Assembly (NCBI GenBank): GCA_006538405.1
Contig: BJKQ01000006.1
Span: 2,131,001 to 2,195,000 of the forward strand
From: Hansfordia pulvinata
Lineage: Eukaryota; Ascomycota; Sordariomycetes; Xylariales
DNA: 64,000 bases
Direction: 5' to 3'
This document shows, in pieces, positions 46,358-58,859 of this stretch (position 1 is the stretch's first letter; each line of letters starts with the position of its first letter). The notes beneath the pieces are model-generated. The model saw only the letters and a program-made list of their open reading frames with translations. It was not told where the DNA came from and ran no database searches. Position numbers and translations under genes: made by a program.

Positions 46358-47017
46358 ATGTCGTCGCCCCCAGCCGTCGGCGCAACGGTCACTGCCGCCA
46401 CGGCCACGGCCACGGTCACAACCTCAGATCTGGCAGAGGCTAACCCTTTCGACCCCCAAACCACAGCCATCCTGCCCGAGCAGACAGTCCAGATGCTTCA
46501 CGAACATGTGCTGCGTCCCGACTCCCCGGTCACCATGCTGACCTCGCGCCTCGCTTCCCTGGCGACTCAGCTTGTCGGCACCGTTATCGCTCTCCTTTCG
46601 CCTATCCTGTTGCCTGCTCTTGATAAAGCCATGGCCTCGCTGCAGGGCAGCCCCGACGTTGTGATTCTGATCATGGCTGTCGTCGCCCTCGCCATCTTCT
46701 TGCAAGTCGTCTTCTTCATTCAGCGGGCCATGATGTGGGCCACGCGTTTGGCCTTTCGCCTCGCCGGCTGGGCCCTCGTCTTTGCTCTGGTTGCCGCCGT
46801 TTGGCGACGCGGGCCGGAGGCCGCGGCTCGGGATGCCGTTTCCTTGGTGGCACGACTGGCCGGCTATGTAGCCGTTGTTCGCGACATCTGGTGGTCCGAA
46901 TACCAGCGCTACGACGCGCAGACCCGCGCAAGCGCGGGCGCTTCTGCGGCTACCGCTGGGTACGGAGGCGGATACAGCGGCGGATATGGTGCGCCAGGCG
47001 CGCGAGGGAAATACTGA
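46358..47017 (+). CDS. APQ12: Apq12-like nuclear envelope/ER membrane protein (219 aa)
   Basis: Single exon, ATG 46358 to TGA 47015-47017. Residues about 58-92 are a hydrophobic amphipathic stretch (MLTSRLASLATQLVGTVIAL, SPILLPALDKAM). About 98-122 form a first membrane span (SPDVVILIMAVVALAIFLQV) and about 128-150 a second with a basic edge (RLAFRLAGWALVFALVAAVWRRG). The arrangement and the RG-rich boundary fit the fungal nuclear pore assembly/biogenesis protein Apq12, which acts in ER/nuclear-envelope membrane homeostasis and pore assembly. The tail is Gly/Tyr-rich (GYGGGYSGGYG). An in-frame ATG at 46016 would add 114 residues, but that extension is translated pyrimidine-rich leader lacking any family likeness, so I chose 46358. 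The neighbour GPN3 is convergent. Family call is from pattern, not search. Confidence 0.75.
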   Translation: MSSPPAVGATVTAATATATVTTSDLAEANPFDPQTTAILPEQTVQMLHEHVLRPDSPVTMLTSRLASLATQLVGTVIALLSPILLPALDKAMASLQGSPDVVILIMAVVALAIFLQVVFFIQRAMMWATRLAFRLAGWALVFALVAAVWRRGPEAAARDAVSLVARLAGYVAVVRDIWWSEYQRYDAQTRASAGASAATAGYGGGYSGGYGAPGARGKY

Positions 47018-48290
47018 TTTAACACGCGCATTTATCGAGCGACGGTTTGGTGCTGTGATGAGCACCCGAGACCAGACAGGTGCTTCCCAAGCCGACCTAC
47101 GTACTGAGTCGGGGGAGGCACTGCCCATTTCGACAATGGATTTGGAAAATACGATGGCGATCAACATGTATAATTGCGTTTTTGGGTCAAGACAGAAGAT
47201 GCCCAAAGGGGTCTGGGTTTATGTGGGATCCGAGGGCTGAAAAGAAGAGGGTCTCCAGGCCAGCGAAAGCATGATTTTGACGACGAAGCACGAAGACACG
47301 ACCAGCAATTGTTCTATACCATTGGCCGCCGACACCTGCTTGGATGTTTCGGGCTGAGGCGGAGTTATTTGGAGGAGTTTGGCTTTATGAGCACGGAACG
47401 CTTATCATCACGATCTATATCTACGGGGGCTGTTCCGAGCCCTGATTTTCGTCTAGCTGACGCACGCGCGTGACAGCTTTACCAATATCAACTGTTTTGG
47501 AAAGCACTATACGGTATTTACCATATCCTTGCTTGTCCCCGCCATATGTGTCGCCTGCTTCAACGTTTCCGAAAAAAAAAGGAACCTTCCCCAGGAATGA
47601 GTTCTCTGAACAGTGGTGAAAGCTTCTCCGAAGAACCGCGATTGCTCATGGTCTGGAAGCTTCCCAGCCTGAAGAAACGGCCCCCGCTCATGCTATGTTG
47701 GGATGTCCACTTCTGTTCAAGACGACTGATCGAGGGCCGGGCCGCTGGCGGCAACCGGAAGACCATAAAGCGTCTTCCGTCAACTCATTGTGTGCTAGGC
47801 TAGAGGCTCGTGGAAGCTGTCACAGTCTTTTCCGTGGGGCGTGAGTACGTGTCCCGGCAGGCACTTGGTTGTGTCTGCACAAAGTTAGGTCATGTCAGCG
47901 CGAATGAGAAGCGAGAGGGCATTAACAGGGCTTATGCCACCGGAGACCTCTGTTTCGATTGGATTCTATATGATGGCATATGTACCAGATGGGGTGATTG
48001 GAAAACAGCCTGCAACGCCTTCGCTATGCCAATTGGAAAAAAGATCATGGTGCTCTCGCGCAGGTCAGCGCAACTCGCCTTTCTTTTACTCCCCCCGTGC
48101 TCTCGCAGAGAATGAACAAGGCGACAGGGGTGCCAGCAGGGGACGCAGCGTTGCCATGGCGGAGCCCGCTTTTGAAATTTGTGGGAAAGAGATCAAAGAA
48201 AGAAAAGAGAGACGAGAGAGTGGGTTGGGTATGTCGAGAGGAAACAAGGGAACCCCCGCTCTAGAATCGCGCTTCCTCCTTTCCTCTTTC
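47018..48290. other. Spacer between convergent Apq12 and GPN3 genes
   Basis: 1.3 kb containing two 3' flanks. No recognised gene; an open frame of 85 codons at 47546-47803 has no domain. Confidence 0.5.
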
Positions 48291-49348
48291 TTATATGCCC
48301 ATGTCGAAGTCGTCTTCGTCGCCGCCGTCGCCGCCCTCCTCCTCGTCCTTGAGCTCCTTGGGCTCCTGTGCCTCGTGGAACTGGATACAGTCGTCGATGT
48401 AGCTGAGGATGGCGGCGACGCTCTCCTCGTCCTGGACGTCGAGGCGCAGGTAGCTGACCATGCTAAAGTTCTCTATGAGGCCGGCGACGGCGCGGTTGAG
48501 GCGGCGGAAGCTGGAGCCTCGCATGACGGCCGCGCGGTCGGTGGGGTCGCCGAGCTCGTCGCCCTCGTCCTCGTCGCGGTTCTCGGCGCGGCGCAGGGCC
48601 TTGTCGGCCGGGTCGTCGTCGAGCAGCTGGGCGTCCGGGGTGAGGAAGCGCTTGAGGTCGCGCTTGCGCACCTGGTCGCGGACGAGGTCCATCTTGGAGA
48701 GGATGTTGAGATGAGGCACCTCGAGCATGACCATGGCGCTCATGGCGGAGAGGGAGCCGGCGAAGAACTTGTTGCGGTCGACGACAAAGGTGGCCTCGAG
48801 CAGGTAGGCGGCGCACAGGCGCAGGTCGAGATTCCCCGGGCGCGTGAGGTAGCGGACGAGGGCGGGCAGGATGGGGACGTGGGTGTAGAGCTCGATCTGG
48901 CCGGGCATGTCGATGATGACGAGGTACTCCTCGGTCAGGGGCTCAAGGGCGTCGGCCAGAAAGTCGAGGTTCTCCATGAGGAACTCGAAGCAGTAGATGA
49001 GACCGCCGTTGGGGCCGAGGCCCATCTCCTCCATGACATCCTCGAGAGAGATGAGGTCCTTGATGTCGAGGTCGGGGGTGTGCTCGAACTTGTCGGCGGC
49101 GGGGTCGAGGTTGACGTAGAAGCAGGAGCGGCGGTTGAGGTTCAAGTGGGTGATGAGAGCGGCGCAAAAGGTGGACTGTGGCTCGGGGGGTTCGCGATGA
49201 CTCACTTAAGTGGTTGGTAAGCCGGACTCGGCCTGGAGGCGAAGGCGGGTACGGTACGATTGAGGTAGAGAGGGAAGGGAGGAAGAGGGAGGAGCCGTAC
49301 CTTGCCGGCGCCCGCAGGGCCCATGACCATGACGCCGTACTTGCTCAT
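48291..49348 (-). CDS. GPN3: GPN-loop GTPase 3 (310 aa)
   Basis: Complement of exons 49301-49348 and 48291-49175; the 125-bp intron (GTACGG...CCACAG) falls exactly after the P-loop Lys. Spliced, the start reads MSKYGVMVMGPAGAGKSTFC. The defining Gly-Pro-Asn insertion is in GLGPNGGLIYCFEFL (about 69-83), the G3-like DMPGQIE at about 105-111, the G4-like LSKMDL in the middle and the conserved ALEPLTEEYLVI and SAMSAM stretches are present. GPN3 works with GPN1 (Npa3) in assembly and nuclear import of RNA polymerase II and III. Length is slightly above the yeast protein (272) because of an acidic insert (AENRDEDEGDELGDPTDRAA) and an Asp/Glu-rich C-terminus (DEEEGGDGGDEDDFDMGI). The insert and ILSYIDDCIQFHEAQEP match GPN3 rather than GPN2. 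Confidence 0.96.
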
Positions 49349-52300
49349 GGCGGCGGGGGAACCTTTACCTATGCAAGTGGTTGCTTGTTGTTTGACTGCT
49401 GTGGGGGAAGATGGCGTCGCCGATGGTGACGAAGGGTAGAAAGAGAGGAAAGAAACAGGAAGCTGGCGCGCTGAGGTCAAGCCCGGTGGATTGATGCCCC
49501 GTGGTGGGATGCTTGTCTGGGTATATCGCACAGTGGAAGGTGTCTTTGGTGGGCGCAGGCGGCGCGACTAGAAATTTCCGGGTATCGCAGATAGGAGCTG
49601 CCGTGGTGGAGGGGTCGTTTTTGCCCGTGGCTCCTCTTCCGGGACTGCCTGGCGTGCCTACTCGTAACAGTCCATCAATGCTTTCCAGCGATGCGGCCTT
49701 GGAGGGGTCAGGTCCGGCACGAGTATGTGAGGTCCACTCTGTGGAAGCGGGGTCGGCTTACGGATTATGTACTTGGCACGAAGAAAGGCACAGGCACAAT
49801 TCGCTGATGAGACGCGCTCGAGCTCGTGGCGGTGACATGTTGTGCGTTTCCATGGTCTCGAGGTACCTCTGTACGAGCAATAAGTACGAGTAGCGCCCTC
49901 ACTCTATCCGATCGGATGGCAGCACGAGAATGCAGATTGCGATGGGGAAGGCACTGGATGCGAGTATGGATGGATAAAGTACCTTCATGTTGTGCATTAC
50001 ATACGCGTACCAATCTGAAGCTCAACTGCCTCGCCTTGAACAATCCCGTCCCGTCTATGCCTCTCTCATTTCTCACCTTGCAGACTTGAAGACAGCCCGT
50101 GGATGCTTCAAAGCGACTTACAGGCATTACCTCGTCTTCGGCACCTCAAGTCGACAAGGTCATAGAAAGATCGAGACAGAAGCATCGCGGCAACACAAAA
50201 GACGGAATTGAAAAGCCCTGCCCGACTTGGCTTTCGAAAATGCTCAACACCGTGGCCGTCAAGCCTCTCCGTGCTCGGCAATGCACACCTGCGGAGCGGC
50301 TTTTCAAGGCCGCCAGCCCCAAGCTGTTGATCTTGTCCAATCATGACGGTGGTCCCGATTAGCAGCGCCGACGGTTGAGCCAGGGTCCAACCCAACGCTT
50401 TTAACGTGAGACAGCAGATCCAGGTGCAGCTGGCCCCGTCCCCGACACCCGCGACAGCCCCGAACGCTCCGACTGGAGCACGACATCACCTGCTTTGCTG
50501 GTCGCCGCGAAGAGAAGCAGATCAGAACCAAGGCCGGCCACCAGCCCCGGTTCCGGACCGACATAGCTTAGCCCGTGTCGTTTTCACCTCGACTGACAGG
50601 TTGTTCTCTGTAGCTCTGGTCCGACGACACCGGAATACCCGCGCCAGTACGAATCTGAATTACTCGTAAGCGGGCCAAGCCCCCGGCGACCGGATAGCAA
50701 AGACCGGAATCCAAGCGAGTTGCCGACGCCCACGCCCACCCATGACGGCCCCCTTGCCCATCCTCCTGTAGAATCACGTCTTACATGCACGTTCGGCGAG
50801 GGGCACTGGCACACCAGCGCCGTAGCCCCGCGGGCCCGTCGCAGTCGGGGTGGACAGACAGACCAACCCCCCCTGGCACTAGCCATCTGGGTAGCCCATC
50901 TGTCCTGCTTGTGGAACGAGTAATGATGGTCGCGCGCCGCCCACAGGTTACACCGCAGCCTGGCGCGGGGGGGCTCCCACGTCTGTGGCTGGCTCGCTGT
51001 CGTGGTCTGCTCGGGGGCTCTCTTTCGCCGAACCCATCTCACGTGCTTGTCTGTTCCACGAAATGGTTCATACCTGTCAATCACGGGGGTAGCAATACGC
51101 GCCTGCCATACACAGGGTGGGGGAAGTCCCGATAGCTTGTGATGAAAACACGTTCAAGAGAAAAGAAGACCTCACGAGGAGGACAGCTGCTGGCGCTACT
51201 GCTGGCAGATGCTCTGACGCAGGGGCTCTGTACTCGACTCGTACTCGCGGACAGCCCAGGAATTCATGTCGAAACGGCCTGTCGAGTGCTTGGCCTACGA
51301 ATGGCAGCCGAAGCCTGACCTTGGATCAGGCCGCAAGTGCAATCTTTTGGCGGTGGGAAATACCCACAAGCTTGCGGCTATTTTGGCGCAGGACGGCACG
51401 AACAATAGACCAGACCGATGCAGCGGACAGTCCGGTCCCAGTCCCTCAACACCCGGTCCTCGCAATCCGTAATAATTTGTCACATTGCCCATGGGTCCCA
51501 ATGGCATCGCAGCAAGTCAAGCAAGGCATTCTGCTTATTCCCTTGAGGTCAGTCGAGTTCTACGGCCCGCGTTGAAGCGGCAGGGGAGATTGGGTGTACC
51601 ATCACGAAGAAAGACAACCTACCTACCGTACAGAAAAAAAAAAGAGAGGTAAACCTTCATCTGGAGGGTGGCAGGCAGGACCTAGTCACCGCCCGTCGCC
51701 ATATTATGGCGCAATTTCCTCCCAGCCAAATACGTCCAGGTCCAGGTCCAGGTCCAGTCGCGGGGGCCCTGGACTCGTACCCGCACGCGGGCAGAGACTC
51801 GGGAGCAACCTGGAGAGTGGGATGAGGCGGGGCAGTAGGTCCAATGCTGGCGCGGACTGGCCAGCACCGGTAGATGGCCGGCTACATGTGCCGGGGTGGT
51901 GGGCTGCCCGCGCGCCCAGGTACCGCACAGCACCGCTGCCCGCGTTGGCGGGGGTCAGAGCTGGAGGCGGGCAGGTCCCCTCAGGGTACTCGGCAGGTAG
52001 ATGGCTTACCACGAGTACTACATACCTACATGTAATGAGCCCGTGCCTTCCTGTCCATCCCGCAGCCGCAGCCGTAGTCGCAGCCGCGGTGGCCGATGGC
52101 GCCTGCCCCTCCAATCCATCCTGCCCGCGCTCTCGCCAGCAAACCGGAAGCAGCCTGGGCAGTTGCCGCCGAAAAGTTCGTCTGCTCCTGCCAGGTCCCA
52201 GCCGGTGCCAAATCTCTCTCCTCGCGTTGATTAGTACCAGCCCTCGAGCCCCCCCTCTTCCGCCTCTGCTCTGCCCCCTTTTTTTTCTCTTTTCTCTCGT

Positions 52301-52504
52301 CAGTCCGCTCCCAGGTAGCCAATTGTCTCTCTGGTCTCTTGTCACGCCTCCAGGTCAACCCCGTCCCGGCTCAGACCTTTATTATACTCTTGCTTCCACT
52401 TCTCTCCCCCTTCTCTCCCTCCCTCTTCCTTTCCTCCCATCCTCCCTCCCAGTTCTTCTCTCCCCACCACACCCCCAACTCTCTTCCCACACAACACCGC
52501 CGCC
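49349..52504. other. 3.2-kb intergenic region upstream of GPN3 and SAM synthetase
   Basis: Divergent promoter space. Octamers are at 49659, 49885 and 50661. A hexamer repeat (CCAGGT four times) is near 51735-51757. A long polypyrimidine tract from about 52245 to 52500 forms the leader of the SAM synthetase gene. No gene recognised. Confidence 0.5.
52380..52504 (+). promoter_or_regulatory. Polypyrimidine leader of the SAM synthetase gene
   Basis: CT-rich sequence directly before the ATG, ending CCGCCATG. Such CT tracts mark core promoters and 5' UTRs of highly expressed filamentous-fungal genes; the transcription start cannot be placed from sequence. Confidence 0.45.
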
Positions 52505-53833
52505 ATGTCTGCCAACCCCTACCAGCCGCACAACGCCGGCGCTTTCCTCTTCACCGTGAGTCCCGCGCTGCTGGCCCCCGCCCCGCCTCTGCCCCTCCAT
52601 CCGCTGACCACCTTGACCAGTCCGAGTCCGTCGGCGAGGGCCACCCCGACAAGATCTGTGACCAGGTCTCAGACGCCATCCTCGATGCCTGCCTCAAGGA
52701 GGACCCCCTCTCCAAGGTCGCCTGCGAGAGCGCCACCAAGACGGGCATGATCATGGTCTTTGGTGAGATCACCACCCAGGCCAAGCTTGACTACCAGCGC
52801 GTCATCCGCGGCGCCATCCAGGAGATTGGCTACGACTCGTCCGCCAAGGGCTTCGACTACAACACCTGCAACGTCCTCGTCGCCATTGAGGAGCAGTCCA
52901 AGGACATTGCCCAGGGTCTGCACTACGAGAAGGCTCTTGAAGAGCTTGGTGCCGGTGACCAGGGTCTCATGTTCGGCTACGCCACCGACGAGACCAAGGA
53001 GCTGCACCCTCTGTCTCACCTGCTGGCCCACCGCCTCAACCAGGCCATGTCCGCCGCCCGCCGCGATGGCAGCGTCCCCTGGCTGCGCCCCGACACCAAG
53101 ACCCAGGTCACCATGGAGTACAAGAACGACGGCGGCGCGGTTGTTCCTCTGCGTGTTCACACCATTGTCATCTCGGCCCAGCACGACGAGACTGTCAACA
53201 CCGACCAGGTCCGCGCGCAGCTCAAGTCCGAGATCGTCGACAAGGTCATCCCCAAGGAGTACCTCGACGACAACACCATCCTCCACGTAAGTCTGATATG
53301 CGAACCCCTCCTGCCCCAATCAGGACACCCCTTCGCCCCCCAGAATGACGATGCTGATTCCTCACTTGCAGATGCAACCCTCTGGTCTGTTCATCATTGG
53401 CGGCCCCCAGGGTGACGCTGGTGTCACTGGCCGCAAGATCATCGTCGACACCTACGGTGGCTGGGGCGCCCACGGTGGCGGTGCCTTCTCCGGCAAGGAC
53501 TTCTCCAAGGTCGACCGCTCCGCTGCCTACCTGGCCCGCTGGGTCGCCAAGTCCCTCGTCGCTGCTGGCCTGTGCCGCCGCGCCCTGGTTCAGCTCTCTT
53601 ACGCCATTGGTGTTGCCGAGCCCTGCTCCGTCTACGTCGACTCGTACGGCACCTCGGAGAAGACTGCTGAGGAGCTTGTCGAGATTGTCCGCAACAACTT
53701 CGACATGCGCCCTGGCCCGATCGCCAAGCAGCTCAACTTGACTCAGCCCATCTACAACCAGACTGCCAAGTTCGGTCACTTCGGTACCAACCAGAGCTTC
53801 ACCTGGGAGCAGCCCAAGGCTCTCAACTTCTAA
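52505..53833 (+). CDS. eth-1: S-adenosylmethionine synthetase (392 aa)
   Basis: Exons 52505-52555, 52621-53286 and 53372-53833, all phase 0, with introns of 65 bp (GTGAGT...GACCAG) and 85 bp (GTAAGT...TTGCAG). The enzyme makes SAM, phosphate and pyrophosphate from methionine and ATP in the cytosol. The signature [11 protein letters not shown] is at about 18-28 (ATP/Mg binding), the core [15 protein letters not shown] at about 127-141, and the P-loop-like GGGAFSGKD in exon 3, where [18 protein letters not shown] is near invariant. The C-terminus [17 protein letters not shown] is typical. Length matches yeast Sam1/Sam2 and Neurospora eth-1 (about 395). Strong codon bias towards C-ending codons agrees with high expression. 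There is one copy here; a single essential gene is usual in filamentous ascomycetes. Confidence 0.98.
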
Positions 53834-55063
53834 GAAGCCTTCGCTTCTTAACCAACCAAACCTTCCGTGAGGGGATTCCTCGGAGATTTTATTAGCGGGA
53901 GAATCAACTTCTTCTTGCATTGCGACTGGCGTTGTCTTGTGTGTTGTATGTGTTTCGGTTTATAGACACATGGTTTCTTCATATATGGTTCCCTCATCGG
54001 AAAAGCGGTTTTCTTTTTTGTCAGTCACGGTGGCATGGCAAAGAAAGCATGGCGTACGGTTTCAACAAACCTGGGATTTTGATTGGCTGCAGAAGTAGCC
54101 TACGAGGGATGAGATGAGGATAAAGACTCGACCGTGGGCACCAAGTCCACCTTCGGCGAGGCAGGAAAGACAGACTTGTATGCTAGGAGATCTAGATACA
54201 CTTGAGATGGTTTTCCGATATCGGGCGCGGCAGGATATTTGGAATCTGTACTTTCAACATAATACCCCAGTGACGAGATCAACTGACTGGACATGAAGCA
54301 AATCACCTCGACCACATGCCCCGTGAAGTATGATATCTCTCATGTATCCAAGTCGTAAACTCAAGAGTACTCGTGTGTCTGCTCGGTGCTAATAGCCCAC
54401 AAGTCGAGGTGAGTACGGGACTACTTGTGCTGTAGATCGCACGGAGCTCGCAACCCCAACGTGTGGCTGTGTGCTCGAGCGAATCAAAAATCATTGGGAG
54501 TCGTTACTCTCATGAGTGCGGATTATTGGTAAAACCACTCGAAAATACCACGAACCGATGTCCGGACCGCTTGAAGCAGACGCAGGGGTGTTCACGGACA
54601 GGACAGACGACGAGCACGGAGAAGAAGGCAAGAAAGAACAACGGGGGGAATAAGGGATATATACAGTAAGTAGATGCCCTCGCCCGGGCAGCCTCGCTTT
54701 CACACTCCCCGTAATCTCCACTGACTTTTCCCGAAACCTCCTCCCATGCGCCGGGCCTCGTTCCACATTCCATACAACTATGTGTCCAGCAAACGGACAA
54801 AACGGCTTTGTACCATCCAAAAGATATAGGACCGCCACCCAATCCGGAAGCCTTCTGACGATGCTCCTCCCATGCTCTATCCGGATCCCCCTTTTGTGTC
54901 TCCTCACCGTATATCTTGCCTTCCCTCGACCCCCGGCGTTTGACGAAGCCCCTCTCCCTACCTCAACAGGACAGGAAGTACTAACTAGCGCTGTTCGGAA
55001 TCGAACCTAACATGTAACATGTCTTATACAGCCAGACGTATCTGTACGCATCCGAGTCTGTCT
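53834..55063. other. Spacer between convergent SAM synthetase and Zn2Cys6 genes
   Basis: 1.2 kb of AT-richer sequence consistent with two 3' UTRs. A tRNA-like GGTTCGATTCC word (minus strand, about 54998) has no matching arms. No gene recognised. Confidence 0.5.
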
Positions 55064-58000
55064 TCAGACAATCGGCAAATCGAGATTCGCAAGGTTAACA
55101 TCGTTCCCATTAATGCCGAAGAACTGGAACCTAAAAAAGGAACTCGTATTAGTACACTGCTGAGTGATGCGATATGATTGGCTGGATTGCCGTCGAGAAC
55201 GCCATCATCGAAGGTGCATCTGTCACGGCCAAAGTGAGGTCGGAAGAAAAGCGGACGAGACTTACCAGTCTTCAACGTTGAGGGTCGAAGGCACGGGCTG
55301 GCCCCCCGCAGATCCCGACGACCAACTTTCATTCGGACTCTGACCGTCAGGCATCCCAGGCTGCTGCTGGCCAAATTCACCCGCCGGCCCCCGGGGCCAT
55401 AAACCACCGCTCGGCGACTGCTGTTGCTGCTGCTGTGGCTGCTGCTGGGCCTGTGGGTTCGGCTGGGTCTGTCCGAAGCCATCGAAGCCTAAGGTCGCCC
55501 GCCATGGTTAGTACTAGTTAGAGTCGAGTAAGGGTCAGGACTCACCAGTCGACATTTGAGCCATCAGATTCGCATCGAGACTCTGATTCACTTGAGATGG
55601 CGACGCCATCTGCGGCATCGAGCTTTCAGGAAACAGCTGGTCCGGCTGGAAATTCTCCCATAAGGACTGTGATATGTTGGGCGAGTTGCGCGTAACGAGA
55701 TACAGATCGGGTGGAGTGGCGGGCACGGAGAAAGATGGATTGAAGGGTGTCGTGGGCCGCGTTTGTGGCCTGCTTGCCACACCAGCTCCTCCCATAAACG
55801 TGTCTGTTGTCTTTGAAATCGAGTTGGGCGAGCCAATTGGGGGAGGACCGAGGTGCTGTTGATGTGGCTGTTGCTGCTGCATCAGTGTTGGGTCGTTTCG
55901 TGGTGTTTGCGGTCTCGAGCGCTCGAAAGATTCCTGGTGAATGGGCGTGCTGACGTTGAAATCGATGGCCATATCATCGTATTTCCTCTTGGCAGCATCC
56001 TGCTGCCTTTGCTGCTGGTGCTGTTCAAGAACAGCGAACTGGTCCTGCGCCTTTTTGTGGCGCTTGCCTGCTGCCTTCTGCAGTCTCTCCTCCAACACCT
56101 TGTTGCCAAGAATCGACTCAAACAGGGTGTACACCATTTTACCCACTAGCCACACTTTGGACACCTCCTTCAATGCCGCCATGCAAGTTCGAATGCGATT
56201 GTGAGTGACCTGCTGGATCGAGGGCACCGGCGATCGCATCTGGTATACATGCATAATCAACGCGGAAAATAAGCTGTACACAATGAAAGCCGGGCAATAT
56301 CGCAGCTCATCATGTGTGGCGAGATTTTCGACGATAGAGGTGATCATGCTGGCGGCTTGAAAAGCGATATTCCGAGAAGGATAGGACGAATCGTCCGGAA
56401 AGTTGGCAGCCCGGCTGCTGTTGGGTGGCATGTGGGCACGGTGCAGAAGGCAGAGTGTCGTGTAGTAATTTGAATGGAGGAGAGCACTCCAGAAGTGATG
56501 CCGTGGCATCTCCCAATAGATGACCTTGGGGCAGTTTTGCAGCCAGTCGGCCAGTGCCATGTCGCTATGCGTGAGGTCAATAGCGTTTTGGCGTCTGCCC
56601 TTGGATGCCACCGAGTACTGTTGTGACAGCACGAGCCCCATGATCTCGCACAGCTTGACGTACTGCAGAAAGAACTGGACATGTACTGGATCGGGAGCGA
56701 ATCCTTGCGCATGGTCGGGCTCGTCCTCGATGAAATCGTCTTCCGTGATCATATCGACGTCCGAGTCCTCCAGGTCGATACCGCACGGTCGTCCAAGAGC
56801 CACGGCGACAGAGCGATCACGGGTGAACAAGGTCCACCATATGCGTTTCCAAAGCCGCTTATCAGCTTTGGGTAGTTGCGACTCGGCGACGCTTCTGTGC
56901 ATACCCGAGCCTTGCGCGACGATCGTGGCGACTCGACTCCAGTAGAAGACGTTCTTGGTCACGTCTTCCGGCCCTTCCCAATACCAGCCCATCAATATCA
57001 GAGCCTGCACGATGGTGACGCGGTCGTCTTCATAGTTGGCATCGTAGAGGGCCTTTGCCCTCTTGTAGAAGGTCAACGCAGCGGGCGTGGTGGAGCCATT
57101 GGCGTCCATGAGCTGAGGGTTATTACACACTCTGGAGCCGGCTAGCAGGACTGCTTGAAGCAAGAGTAGCGAAGGCGGGTTTTTGGGGTCTCGGTACTGT
57201 CTCATGAACCGAGTTCTGTTGATCACGGGCACGATAGGATGTATCCACCTGAAGTAAGACTCGATCAGCTCGTCACAGAGAGACCTCGGCGGGAGGAGGA
57301 AAGCCCCCCGCTGGTGGAGAATGTCGATCTCGATATTGTCCAGCTCAGTAAGTCTCGCTCTGGACCCTCGCACGTTTTCGGGCAGTGGATAGTGGACGAC
57401 ATCTGAGGAGCCCTGGCGGTCATGCACCAACAAGGTCAGGTTTGACGATTCGCCGAGAAACGCTACGCGACCAGCCTCGGTTATAGGTGCTCGGGTGAAC
57501 TTGGGCTTCATGACCAAGTTGATGAATGTGTCACTGTCCGTCTCTTCTTTTCGAGCTTGCGCTTCGGTCATGTTGACGGACGGGGTGCCTTCGGTGGTGT
57601 GGTACACCACCGGTCGCGCCGGGAACGTGCTCGACGAGCCGCCCATGTTGGGCTGGGGAGAGTTCTCCTCGCCATTGTCACCACGTTCGCTTTGTGTAGA
57701 TGTCAGTCGCGACTCCACAATCGAACCGCCTCGAGACCGAGCCGCAGGGGCAACACCACATTTGATAAACATACCTGTCTGAATCCTTGGCCGTACTGGC
57801 CTGCGTTTTCTTGCGCTTCGGCTGGGGTATCTTGCATTCGATTTGAAAGGCGACGCAATTGGTACACGGAACGCCCAGACTGGCGGCGTCGCATCGCACC
57901 TGTCGTTGGTTCATGTCAGTAAATGGATCCGTGCCGCGGGCAAAGGGGGAGTGGTATCCGTGGCATCAATTGAGACACGAAAACACGTGGTGGCCATGCA

Positions 58001-58859
58001 AGTGATTCTCGCAGGCCTGCTCAGAAAATCGATAAATGTTGACATACCTTTCTCGCGTGGCAAGTCTGCAATGGGATACAAAAATTGTTAGCGACATATC
58101 AGAACACGCCATTTGATGGGAACATTTGCAGTCCGGGGGGGAGAATAGATCAAAGCAGTGGGAGCATAGGAGCGGCGAGAATAGGTGATGCAGCTGCTTC
58201 CGTAATCGGAACAATATGCCTAATCCATCGAGATGCCTCGGCTCATGCGATCTTGCGCATGGATCCCAAACACCACAGACGTGCCGCACACCTGGTTAAT
58301 CGGCACCCTTTCATCGAGCAGACTACTGCCGCTGCAGACTCAATCGAGAAGCAGGCATCGCTTTTCCCACAACAACAGGAATTCACTGGCAACTGCAAAT
58401 GCGTCATCGGGGCTTCATCGACTTACCTCACATGCTCTCGAGGCGCGCTGTCTTTATTTTGGAAATCACACGAATCAATCAGCCACAGCTCGGTCGTTAC
58501 GAAGCGCCTAGGTGATGCGCAACCTGCCAGCACGGATGCAGGCTCCAAAGACGCAATCGCCCCAGCGGCCAGGGGCGAACAGCTTGCGCGGCAGAGTTTG
58601 GGAGCGGCAGTGATGCTTACCTGCGAAAGCTCATAGCGCCTTGGGCATTCTGCGTCGAAGTCGACGAGGACGGAGGGCCACCTCCCTTCTGTGCATTGTC
58701 GCTGTTACCCGAGCCGTCGCCCGGACCCGCATCGCCGTTCTGGCTGTTCTGGGCGTGATCGCCGCCGTCGCCGGAGGGCTGCTGGGGCGGCGAGTCGGAC
58801 TGCTGCTTGGGTCCCGTTGCCGTCGACGCCGACTCAGGCGTGCGCATTTCGACGTCCAT
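55064..58859 (-). CDS. Zn(II)2Cys6 transcription factor of the CTF1-beta/FarB type, seven exons (946 aa)
   Basis: Complement of exons 58621-58859, 58427-58451, 58048-58065, 57775-57899, 55546-57689, 55266-55488 and 55064-55130. Every junction is GT/AG and in phase; the joined length is 946 codons plus stop. The zinc cluster is assembled from exons 1-4: RRQRASRACE, TCHARK, VRCDAASLGVPCTNCVAFQIEC, then the basic PKRKKTQ (six Cys, C-x2-C-x6-C-x9-C-x2-C-x6-C). Exon 5 holds the fungal-specific transcription factor domain (ELIESYFRWIHPIVPVINRT, DRSVAVALGRPCGIDLED). The C-terminus is Gln/Pro-rich and ends in NVEDWFQFFGINGNDVNL. The zinc cluster and tail resemble cutinase transcription factor 1-beta and Aspergillus FarB, which activate fatty-acid-catabolism and cutinase genes through CCTCGG elements. 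That identity is from memory of the family and less certain than the class. The N-terminal 70 residues are a Gly/Ser/Asn/Gln-rich disordered lead. Confidence 0.9.

Noticed and set aside
47892..49220. 442-codon open frame on the plus strand
   Set aside because: Antisense shadow of GPN3; its C-terminal half is simply the complement of the GTPase exon.
54990..55010. tRNA B-box-like word GGTTCGATTCC (minus strand)
   Set aside because: The flanking bases do not form a T stem and no A box lies at the right distance.
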